From the NCBI GenBank assembly GCA_016875595.1, contig VGPI01000142.1:1-5274 (forward strand): 5,274 nucleotides of DNA, given 5' to 3'. The notes under the pieces are model-generated. The model was given only the letters and a program-made list of their open reading frames with translations. It searched no databases and was not told where the DNA came from. Below, in pieces: positions 1 through 5,274 of the stretch; within the stretch, counting starts at the first letter, position 1, and each line of letters starts with the position of its first letter. Origin of the DNA: Candidatus Cloacimonadota bacterium (GTDB lineage: Bacteria > Cloacimonadota > Cloacimonadia > Cloacimonadales > Cloacimonadaceae). Both the position numbers and the translations under genes were made by a program.

Positions 1-208
1 CAATGCTCAATACTCTGGGATTCCGGCTCTTTGTGTGTCCGCTCAACGGGTCGCTTTCCTGCTGCGACCCAGCGCCTTCGGTCCGTTGCACAAGTATAGC
101 TTGTCCATCATCCTCGATACTGTCACGGTTTTTGGAACCACTGACGATACGCGAGGCAAATTCCTTGCCGGCGTTGTCAGGTGTCCACTCAGGTCTTCTC
201 TTTTTCAT
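1..208 (-). CDS. meaB: Probable MeaB-type GTPase (methylmalonyl-CoA mutase chaperone), N-terminal fragment
   Basis: An open frame starts at ATG 208-206 and runs 69 codons without a stop to the window edge; the rest of the gene is outside. The visible part opens with a basic, aromatic start (KKRRPEWTPDNAGKEFA), followed by a hydrophilic Gln/Ser/Asp-rich stretch and then RNPRVLSI. MeaB proteins of the ArgK/LAO family often carry such a leader before the helix that precedes the G domain. No Walker A or other GTPase motif lies in the window, so the identity rests on leader style and on position directly after the two mutase genes. MeaB is known to bind methylmalonyl-CoA mutase and couple GTP hydrolysis to correct adenosylcobalamin loading and rescue. 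ATG 208 is the only ATG, GTG or TTG in this frame after the upstream TGA at 263-265. No good Shine-Dalgarno sequence precedes it, which is odd beside the strong site of mutB. Codons 47-54 lie in a palindromic repeat and read GSQQESDP. Existence of the gene is likely; the MeaB name is moderate. Confidence 0.6.
   Translation of the reverse strand, partial: MKKRRPEWTPDNAGKEFASRIVSGSKNRDSIEDDGQAILVQRTEGAGSQQESDPLSGHTKSRNPRVLSI
48..70 (-). repeat. Palindromic 23-bp repeat, copy 1 (inside the predicted meaB frame)
   Basis: Perfect 7-bp inverted repeat: GGGTCGC at 48-54 pairs with GCGACCC at 64-70 around a 9-nt loop. On the minus strand the unit contains the core AGGAAAGCG shared by copies 2 and 3, and it matches each of them at 19 of 23 positions. 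It falls in frame in the meaB leader, encoding G-S-Q-Q-E-S-D and the start of P. Confidence 0.75.
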
Positions 209-221
209 CAGTATAACCGTT

Positions 222-244
222 GGGGCGCTTTCCTGCAGCGCCCT
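222..244 (-). repeat. Palindromic 23-bp repeat, copy 2 (in the mutB-meaB spacer)
   Basis: GGGCGCT at 223-229 pairs perfectly with AGCGCCC at 237-243 around a 7-nt loop. Aligned with copies 1 and 3 on the minus strand, the fourth base changes T to G and the twentieth changes A to C. A T-A pair thus becomes G-C and the stem is kept. The plus strand has TTTT straight after the stem, but the genes run on the other strand, where no T run follows; it is therefore not an intrinsic terminator for this operon. Confidence 0.72.
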
Positions 245-297
245 TTTAATGCAGGGAGAAGTTCATCACCTCTCCCCAAAGGTGGGGCGGAACAGGA

Positions 298-318
298 GTG
301 GCAAAATCCGTTTGCCAC
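298..318 (-). terminator. Hairpin just after mutB; possible weak terminator or 3'-end stabiliser
   Basis: GTGGCAAA at 298-305 is the exact reverse complement of TTTGCCAC at 311-318, with a 5-nt loop. On the minus strand it begins 12 nt after the mutB stop codon. The sequence following the stem on that strand, TCCTGTTCC, is only moderately T-rich, so full rho-independent termination is doubtful. Protection of the mutA-mutB mRNA 3' end or attenuation before meaB is equally possible. Confidence 0.35.
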
Positions 319-330
319 ATTATCGCGTTA

Positions 331-2469
331 TTAGAAACGAGAGAGCAGTTCATTCATGATCTGGGTGGCGGCATCGGGGAGATTGGTTCCTGGACCAAAG
401 ATGGCAATCACGCCATGTTCTTTTAAATAATCATAATCCTGAGCCGGGATCACACCACCCACAGAGACCAGAATGTCCTCACGCTCCAGCTTTTTCAGTT
501 CCGCCATCAGAGCGGGTAGCAAGGTTTTGTGTCCTGCTGCCAGAGAACTCATACCGATGATATGAACATCATTCTCCACTGCCTGGCGGGCGGTCTCTTC
601 CGGCGTCTGAAACAGCGGACCCATATCCACGTCAAAGCCCATGTCGGCAAAGGCGGTGGCTACCACTTTGGCACCACGGTCATGTCCATCCTGTCCCATT
701 TTAGCGATTAGGATTCGGGGGCGTCGGCCTTCATGCTCGGCAAAGCGATCGGTCAGGTCTCTTACTATGTCGATCTCATTCATTTTTACATACTCGCTGC
801 TGTAAACGTTGGTGATGAGTTTATTGGTCGCCTGATGCCGGCCAAAGACTTTTTCCAGAGCATCGGAGATCTCTCCCAATGAAGCACGGGCACGGGCTGC
901 CTCGATCGATAACTCGAGCAGGTTGCCTTCTCCTGTTGTGGCGCAGTTGGTAAGCTTGGCGAGACAGCTTTGAACGATTGATTCATCCCGATTGGATTTT
1001 AATTGCTTCAGGCGGGCGATCTGGGCTTCCCTAACGGCGGAATTGTCAACTTCCAGAATGTCCATCGGGGTCTCATTATCGTAGCGGTAGCGGTTCACTC
1101 CAACGATGATTTCCTCACCGCTGTCGATCCGTGCCTGCTTCCGGGCAGATGCCTCTTCGATCCGGCGTTGGGGCAGTCCGGCTTCGATGGCATTCTCCAT
1201 TCCACCCAGTTCTTCTACTTCCCGGATATGTTCCCAGGCGCGGTGTATCAAGGCATGGGTCAGGTTTTCCACATACCAGGAACCAGCCCAGGGGTCGATT
1301 ACCTTGCAGATATTGGTCTCATGCTGCAGGAAAAGCTGGGTATTGCGGGCGATCCGAGCTGAAAAATCCGTAGGCAAAGCAATGGCTTCATCCAAAGAAT
1401 TGGTGTGCAGCGATTGCGTATGCCCCAGAGTTGCTGCCAATGCCTCGATGCAAGTGCGGGTGATGTTGTTGTAAGGATCCTGCTCGGTCAAGCTCCAACC
1501 TGAGGTTTGGGAATGCGTTCTCAACGCCAGGGACTTGGGATTACTGGGATTGAACATCCTCACGATCTTTGCCCAGAGCACTCTGGCAGCGCGGAGTTTG
1601 GCGACCTCCATAAAGTAATTCATTCCTTCCGCCCAGAAGAATGACAAACGCGGAGCAAAGACATCGATATCGATGCCGGCTTTAATGCCGGTGCGGATAT
1701 ACTCCAAGCCGTCTGCCAGGGTGTAAGCCATCTCCAGATCAGCGGTGGCTCCCGCTTCGTGCATGTGATAGCCGGAAATGCTGATGCTGTTGTATTTGGG
1801 CATCTGCTTGGATGTAAAACTGAAGATATCGCCGATGATCCGCATCGAATGCGCCGGAGGATAGATATAGGTATTGCGCACCATATACTCTTTGAGGATG
1901 TCGTTCTGGATAGTACCGTTCAATTGTTCCAGTTTAACGCCCTGCTCTTCGGCGGCAACGATGTAAAATGCCAGGATCGGCAAGACTGCTCCGTTCATTG
2001 TCATGGACACGGACATCTGATCCAGCGGGATGCCGGCAAAGAGGATCTTCATATCCAGGATGGAATCCACTGCCACACCGGCTTTGCCAACATCACCTAC
2101 CACGCGTGGATGATCGGAGTCATAACCCCGGTGCGTAGCCAGGTCGAAGGCAATGGAAAGCCCTTTCTGTCCCATCGCCAGATTACGGCGATAGAAGGCA
2201 TTGCTTTCCTCGGCAGTGGAGAATCCGGCGTATTGACGGATCGTCCAGGGACGCTGGATATACATGGTGGGATAAGGACCACGCAGGAAAGGCGGCAAAC
2301 CGGACAGATAATCCAGATGTTCCAGATGTTTGGTATCTTCCTGTCTATAGACCGGTTTCACTTCGATCTGTTCATTGGTTTTCCAGATCATATTGTCCAT
2401 GCCGAATCGGAGTTCAGTATCCCGTTTCGATTCAAAGGTTGGATTTAGTTTGGTGAAATCTGGCCTCAT
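331..2469 (-). CDS. mutB: Methylmalonyl-CoA mutase, large catalytic (alpha) subunit
   Basis: Adenosylcobalamin-dependent isomerase converting (R)-methylmalonyl-CoA to succinyl-CoA and back; cytoplasmic. The 712 residues are close to the roughly 730 of the Propionibacterium enzyme and align throughout with what I recall of that family. An N-terminal arm is followed by a TIM barrel of about residues 60-400 with RGPYPTMY (63-70), RPWTIRQYAGFST and TIQNDILKEYMVRNTY. By alignment the catalytic residues are Tyr80, Arg198 and His235 (in SGYHMHEAGA), matching Tyr89, Arg207 and His244 of Propionibacterium. After a linker, the C-terminal B12-binding domain (about 580-712) carries KMGQDGHDRG at 590-599, in which His596 is the lower axial cobalt ligand and Asp594 and Lys590 its partners. 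SSL and GG motifs follow at about 641-643 and 671-672. All key residues are present, so the enzyme should be active. The start ATG overlaps the mutA stop (ATGA) and has a near-perfect Shine-Dalgarno site. Isobutyryl-CoA and ethylmalonyl-CoA mutases are relatives, but the Tyr/Arg pair and the paired small subunit favour methylmalonyl-CoA. Confidence 0.97.
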   Translation of the reverse strand: MRPDFTKLNPTFESKRDTELRFGMDNMIWKTNEQIEVKPVYRQEDTKHLEHLDYLSGLPPFLRGPYPTMYIQRPWTIRQYAGFSTAEESNAFYRRNLAMGQKGLSIAFDLATHRGYDSDHPRVVGDVGKAGVAVDSILDMKILFAGIPLDQMSVSMTMNGAVLPILAFYIVAAEEQGVKLEQLNGTIQNDILKEYMVRNTYIYPPAHSMRIIGDIFSFTSKQMPKYNSISISGYHMHEAGATADLEMAYTLADGLEYIRTGIKAGIDIDVFAPRLSFFWAEGMNYFMEVAKLRAARVLWAKIVRMFNPSNPKSLALRTHSQTSGWSLTEQDPYNNITRTCIEALAATLGHTQSLHTNSLDEAIALPTDFSARIARNTQLFLQHETNICKVIDPWAGSWYVENLTHALIHRAWEHIREVEELGGMENAIEAGLPQRRIEEASARKQARIDSGEEIIVGVNRYRYDNETPMDILEVDNSAVREAQIARLKQLKSNRDESIVQSCLAKLTNCATTGEGNLLELSIEAARARASLGEISDALEKVFGRHQATNKLITNVYSSEYVKMNEIDIVRDLTDRFAEHEGRRPRILIAKMGQDGHDRGAKVVATAFADMGFDVDMGPLFQTPEETARQAVENDVHIIGMSSLAAGHKTLLPALMAELKKLEREDILVSVGGVIPAQDYDYLKEHGVIAIFGPGTNLPDAATQIMNELLSRF

Positions 2470-4649
2470 GATATCACCTCCATGGCTCTGGCGATCTCAG
2501 TAAGCGTCTGCAAGGCATTGCATCGCATATGGATAAAGAAATCCACTCCCACCGCTTTGTAGGTCTCGATCATATCTGACGGATATCCGGCAAGGATGAT
2601 CCTGGTCTGGGGAGATCTGGATCTGATCGATTTACAGATTGCTGGAACAAACTCAGGATAGGTATCATCGGTGGAGCAGATACAGACGGCACGAGCGCCA
2701 CTATCCATAAAATCTGAGACCGCCCGATCGACATCGTTTGTACCATCACCACTGAGGACTCTGAATCCGGCAACGGCAAAGAAACCCTGTGAGAAATCAG
2801 CCCGGGCTTTAAACTGGCTCAATTCACCCATATTCATCAGGTGGATGCTGCTTTCCTTGTGGGCTTGGACCTTATCCCGGAGGAGTTCAAAACCCTGGGT
2901 CATTCTTATTTTCCGGATGGGTGTGACTCTAAGGGCAGGATCATCAATATCTTGCGCAGGGTCGCTTTCCTTCAGCGACTTATCGAAACCAAAGATCTCT
3001 CCCAATTGGTCTATTGTGGCACGATGCAGCCAGGCATCGGTAATCATATCCAGAATATAGTCATTATCAAGGTGTTCCCGCAGGTATTGTAAACTGCTTT
3101 CCAAGCCATTGTCCGGAGCGGTCTTGTACTTATTAACCCGTTCAAGGGAAGCAGATGCCGGTCCGTGGCATAAGCGCTGCTTGTCCGTCTCCTCCTCCGG
3201 ATTGGCATACATATTCACACCGACATAGATATCCCGGCGCAGTTCGGCATTGTTTATCCGCCTGGAAGCACAGTCCCCGATCTCTTTCTGTAGGGAACCG
3301 GAGACCAGAGATGTGAGGATACCGCCATCGGATTCGATCTTCTGCATCATTGCCCATGCTTTTTCTGCCAGTTCCGCAGTGAGTGCTTCGATGTAATAAC
3401 AACCACCGGCCGGATCTGCCACTCGCTTGAAATGTGCTTCTTCCTGCAGGATGATCTGTTGATTACGGGCGATCCGCTTGCTGTGTTCAGTTGGATTTTG
3501 CCACAAGGCATCAAAGGGTTCAATCTCCAAGCTGTCCACGCTGCCCATCACGGCGGAAAACGCTTCGGTGGAAGCCCGCAGGACATTGACATAGGGGTCG
3601 TAAATGCTTTTATTCAAGGTAGTTGTCGAGCCGTGGATCCAGATCTTTTGCGCATCGTCAGAGCCGCCGTAAGCCCGGATCAATTCTGCCCACAACAGCC
3701 GGGCAGCTCTTACTTTGGCGATCTCCATAAAGAAATTGCTCCCCAGCGACAGGTCAAGCTGGATATGCGGAGCGATCTGATCAATTCCCAGACCCTTCTC
3801 CAGCAGGCGGTCGATGTAGTGGATGGCGGTTGCGAGGGCAATGGCAAGCTGTTGAACTCCATGCGCTCCCGCTTCCGTATAAACCCTGGTATCAAGCCGG
3901 ATCGTCCTGATCCCTCTCGCTTTCATATCTGCCCAGAAGGTCATCTGATATAGGATCTGCCACAGGTCATCCGCTTTCAGAGGTAATCTCCCCTGCCGCA
4001 CCAGGAGTGCCAGAGGATCGAAACCAACAGCGCCCTTGATCGAATTAAGCGGGATGGCTTTTTGTTTGACATAGGCATTAAGCAATCCCAGGATCAATGG
4101 TGAGGCGATCCCGCCATTGATCAGGATAGGCACCGCATCCAACCGGATACCTTCCAACCGGAGATCCATCTCCTCCAAACTACAAAGATCGACGCCCCGT
4201 CCCCGGGAGCCCGGGACAGCGGGTAACTGGGCATTACAGCAGTTCTCGCTTAGAATCAGGTTTACCGCGGTAAGACCGCATTGGAGTTCATCAAGCAATG
4301 CCTGATTCAGTTTAATCGGATCCGGTTCATCCTGTGCCTGGGCGATCAACCAACCTTCCTTCACAAAGCTTTGGGGATCATTTCCACGGACGTAGGGGGT
4401 CACACCTGGAACGCAGTCCAGATGAGGAAGCGACTGGATATCCTGCTGGCGGTAGATCGGCTTCAGAGTGATCCCTTCATAGGTGGGCGTGTGCATTACT
4501 TTATCAAATCCAGCGCCCTTGAGCGTTGCCTCCACGGCAACCAGCCATTCATCCCAAGCCGGCGGGGGAAATTCTTCTTTCAGGACCAGGTCAGCGATGA
4601 TCTGATCTTCGCTCATCCGGTCTTGAGGGATTTGCGTTTTACTATCCAA
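2466..4649 (-). CDS. mutA: Methylmalonyl-CoA mutase, small non-catalytic (beta) subunit
   Basis: Structural partner of MutB in the heterodimeric mutase. From TTG 4649 it has 727 residues, longer than the roughly 640 of Propionibacterium MutA. The N-terminal part (PPPAWDEWLVAVEATLKG, then YEGITLKPIYR) and TIM barrel resemble MutB but lack its catalytic residues: the RPWTIRQYAG region reads GWLIAQAQDE, without the active-site Tyr. The C-terminal B12-like domain (about 605-727) has FSQGFFAVAGF and AVCICSTDD but no D-x-H-x-x-G, so it cannot ligate cobalt, as is normal for this subunit. The start is uncertain. GTG 4685 overlaps the upstream TGA by four bases but lacks a Shine-Dalgarno site and gives 739 residues. 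TTG 4649 sits 8 nt after AAAGGAG and is preferred; ATG 4616 is weaker. Extra length lies partly in two loops: residues 145-150, encoded by a GC-rich palindrome, and residues 557-564 (KSLKESDP), encoded by palindromic repeat copy 3 in the barrel-to-B12 linker. The stop codon overlaps the mutB start. Confidence 0.93.
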   Translation of the reverse strand: MDSKTQIPQDRMSEDQIIADLVLKEEFPPPAWDEWLVAVEATLKGAGFDKVMHTPTYEGITLKPIYRQQDIQSLPHLDCVPGVTPYVRGNDPQSFVKEGWLIAQAQDEPDPIKLNQALLDELQCGLTAVNLILSENCCNAQLPAVPGSRGRGVDLCSLEEMDLRLEGIRLDAVPILINGGIASPLILGLLNAYVKQKAIPLNSIKGAVGFDPLALLVRQGRLPLKADDLWQILYQMTFWADMKARGIRTIRLDTRVYTEAGAHGVQQLAIALATAIHYIDRLLEKGLGIDQIAPHIQLDLSLGSNFFMEIAKVRAARLLWAELIRAYGGSDDAQKIWIHGSTTTLNKSIYDPYVNVLRASTEAFSAVMGSVDSLEIEPFDALWQNPTEHSKRIARNQQIILQEEAHFKRVADPAGGCYYIEALTAELAEKAWAMMQKIESDGGILTSLVSGSLQKEIGDCASRRINNAELRRDIYVGVNMYANPEEETDKQRLCHGPASASLERVNKYKTAPDNGLESSLQYLREHLDNDYILDMITDAWLHRATIDQLGEIFGFDKSLKESDPAQDIDDPALRVTPIRKIRMTQGFELLRDKVQAHKESSIHLMNMGELSQFKARADFSQGFFAVAGFRVLSGDGTNDVDRAVSDFMDSGARAVCICSTDDTYPEFVPAICKSIRSRSPQTRIILAGYPSDMIETYKAVGVDFFIHMRCNALQTLTEIARAMEVIS
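2473..2481 (-). promoter_or_regulatory. Strong Shine-Dalgarno site for mutB
   Basis: On the minus strand GGAGGTGAT matches nine consecutive bases of the ideal complement to the usual 16S rRNA 3' end, and its GGAGG core ends 7 nt before ATG 2469. It lies within the last codons of mutA, consistent with translational coupling through the ATGA overlap and near-equal production of the two subunits. It also settles the mutB start. Confidence 0.85.
2959..2981 (-). repeat. Palindromic 23-bp repeat, copy 3 (inside mutA)
   Basis: GTCGCT at 2961-2966 pairs with AGCGAC at 2974-2979 around a 7-nt loop; the outermost pairs seen in copy 1 have decayed here. It shares the AGGAAAGCGACCC half with copy 1 and matches 19 of 23 bases. 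It encodes K-S-L-K-E-S-D and the start of P in the variable linker between the barrel and the B12-like domain, in the same frame as copy 1 in meaB. Confidence 0.72.
4199..4217. repeat. GC-rich imperfect palindrome inside mutA
   Basis: GTCCC at 4199-4203 pairs with GGGAC at 4213-4217, and the intervening GG and CC can extend the stem with one unpaired base. The word CCCGGGA also occurs twice in direct orientation (4202-4208 and 4210-4216). It encodes V-P-G-S-R-G at the start of a Gly/Arg-rich loop in the N-terminal half of MutA that seems longer than in typical family members. It is unrelated in sequence to the 23-bp repeat. Confidence 0.4.
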
Positions 4650-4657
4650 GCCAGATT

Positions 4658-4664
4658 CTCCTTT
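4658..4664 (-). promoter_or_regulatory. Shine-Dalgarno site supporting TTG 4649 as the mutA start
   Basis: The minus strand reads AAAGGAG, with 8 nt between GGAG and the in-frame TTG at 4649-4647. The competing GTG at 4685-4683 is preceded by CGAGAATGCCGGTAT, which has no comparable purine-rich match. This favours a 727-residue MutA beginning 32 nt after the upstream gene's stop codon. Confidence 0.6.
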
Positions 4665-4681
4665 TCTCGATTGTCCATCGG

Positions 4682-5274
4682 TCACATACCGGCATTCTCG
4701 ATTAAAACCTGTACCGGTTTCATCGCATAGGGGCTACCCTTCTCAATGGCATCCAGGATAGCGCCGCCACCGGTAAAGAAATAGTAGCGTTCATTATTCA
4801 CCGCTTTACCGAAGACATCACTGAGCAGGTCTTTGAATTCCTGGATGGTATCGCCACCACCAAAGAGTTTCAGGGCTTCGGCATTGGCGTCGATGAGCTG
4901 ATAAGCCGCTTTGGTGCCTTCCTTAAAGAGGACGGTGTAACCCATGACCGCATTGATGAATATGGTTCCAGCACCGGCAAAGACCTGCCTGACTTGTTCT
5001 TCGGCAAAGGATTCCGGATCGGTGTCCAGGACGAAGTTCAGTTCCATCCCGGCAGTCAGGTCTTTTATCGCCCGTTTACGCCACGATCCCTCTGCCACGG
5101 TATCAAAGGAGTCGGATTCGATCACGAAGGGCAGTTCCACGATCTTGTGGATGTGTTCCCCACTTTTTTCCATAAACTCTTTTGCCAGAGCCAGATCATC
5201 GGCGCCGATCCCTTTGATCCGGATGCCGTATTTGACGCAGAGGTAAGCATTATACAGGACACCGCCCAGAATCA
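4682..5274 (-). CDS. Phosphoglycerate kinase-like protein, divergent; C-terminal fragment
   Basis: The frame is open from the window edge to TGA 4684-4682, giving 196 visible residues; the N-terminal domain is outside. It corresponds to the C-terminal, nucleotide-binding domain of phosphoglycerate kinase, which transfers phosphate between 1,3-bisphosphoglycerate and ADP in glycolysis. In order: ILGGVLYNAYLCVKYG (family: GGGMAYTF-like helix start), DDLALAKEFMEKS, KIVELPFVI (family: K-I-x-LP-x-D), VLDTDPESF (family: LDIGPKS) at about 81-89, INAVMGY (family: WNGPMGVFE) at 106-112, GGGDT at 138-142 and TGGGA at 167-171. The glycine motifs are kept. In contrast, W-N-G-P has become I-N-A-V, the following Glu is missing and G-P-K has become D-P-E, so ADP/ATP binding may be changed. 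It may be the organism's ordinary PGK in a divergent lineage or a paralogue with another role. Its end overlaps, or lies 32 nt before, mutA, suggesting co-transcription. I give no gene symbol because of the motif changes. The Met at 5173 is internal. Confidence 0.75.
   Translation of the reverse strand, partial: ILGGVLYNAYLCVKYGIRIKGIGADDLALAKEFMEKSGEHIHKIVELPFVIESDSFDTVAEGSWRKRAIKDLTAGMELNFVLDTDPESFAEEQVRQVFAGAGTIFINAVMGYTVLFKEGTKAAYQLIDANAEALKLFGGGDTIQEFKDLLSDVFGKAVNNERYYFFTGGGAILDAIEKGSPYAMKPVQVLIENAGM

Larger units (their letters stand above)
209..330 (-). other. Spacer between mutB and the predicted meaB
   Basis: This 122-bp stretch is the only sizeable gap in the gene cluster. In minus-strand order it holds a perfect 8-bp hairpin 12 nt after the mutB stop (298-318). 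Next comes a G/C-rich block in which several short stems compete: TCTCCC 271-276 can pair with GGGAGA 254-259, CCCC 274-277 with GGGG 284-287, and CACCT 267-271 with AGGTG 280-284. Copy 2 of the palindromic repeat follows at 222-244. A tiny frame, ATG 266 to TAA 246 (MNFSLH), follows a purine-rich GGGGAGAGGTG. I see no convincing -35/-10 promoter pair and no known riboswitch. The region may give transcript processing or partial termination between mutB and meaB, but that is inference. Confidence 0.5.

Noticed and set aside
222..247. Intrinsic terminator on the plus strand (GC stem then TTTT)
   Set aside because: There is no supported plus-strand gene to terminate, the T run is only four bases, and the stem is explained as copy 2 of the palindromic repeat.
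209..330. Cobalamin riboswitch ahead of meaB
   Set aside because: The spacer is too short and lacks a B12-box-like sequence; only simple hairpins are present.
3..359. Plus-strand open frames of 118 and 99 residues at the left end
   Set aside because: They lie opposite the minus-strand gene start at 208 and the hairpin-rich spacer, have Cys/Ser-rich composition without a recognisable domain, and reach into the mutB 3' end.
2195..2220. GCTTTCCTCGGCAG in mutB, and GCTTTCCTTGTGGGC near 2851, as further copies of the 23-bp repeat
   Set aside because: They share the GCTTTCC word but lack the flanking inverted arms; in mutB the residues are conserved family sequence.
1759..2448. Plus-strand open frame of 229 residues
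   Set aside because: It is antisense to the most conserved part of mutB; His/Gly/Ile-rich composition is what the reverse complement of a well-biased gene gives.
3432..3953. Plus-strand open frame of 173 residues
   Set aside because: It is antisense to mutA with no recognisable domain; a shadow frame.
2466..4685. MutA as an inactivated or decayed catalytic subunit, because it lacks the cobalt-binding His motif and active-site Tyr
   Set aside because: Loss of these residues is the normal state of the small subunit in heterodimeric methylmalonyl-CoA mutases.

Overview
The window looks like the interior of one minus-strand operon from an anaerobic or syntrophic bacterium that uses the methylmalonyl-CoA route between propionyl-CoA and succinyl-CoA. 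All four genes supported here run on the minus strand, so biological order runs from high to low coordinates. The two-subunit mutase, with an accessory gene next to it, would suit a fermenting or propionate-oxidising lineage such as Cloacimonadota or Bacteroidota. That placement is only an impression from protein style; no rRNA or other marker gene is present.

Layout in transcription order: (1) the 3' part of a divergent phosphoglycerate kinase-like gene (4682-5274, its 5' end lies outside); (2) the small, non-catalytic subunit of methylmalonyl-CoA mutase (2466-4649, or from 4685 with a GTG start); (3) the large catalytic subunit (331-2469), joined to the small subunit by a 4-base ATGA overlap under a very strong Shine-Dalgarno sequence; (4) a 122-bp spacer (209-330) with several potential hairpins; (5) the first 69 codons of a further gene (1-208), probably the mutase-protecting GTPase MeaB, which runs off the window edge.

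MutA and MutB would form the adenosylcobalamin-dependent heterodimer that interconverts (R)-methylmalonyl-CoA and succinyl-CoA. MeaB would gate cofactor loading and rescue of inactivated enzyme. The PGK-like protein belongs to glycolysis by family, but its nucleotide-binding motifs are altered and its link to the mutase is only positional.

The most unusual observation is a 23-bp palindromic repeat present three times (48-70, 222-244, 2959-2981). All copies have the same orientation. Two lie inside coding sequence, in the predicted MeaB leader and in the MutA interdomain linker, and are read in the same frame as S-x-x-E-S-D-P. The third lies in the spacer and shows a base-pair-preserving double change. 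This resembles a mobile or dispersed palindromic element tolerated inside protein linkers. No genomic stretch over 300 bases lacks a gene, and I saw no tRNA, rRNA, CRISPR array or insertion sequence.
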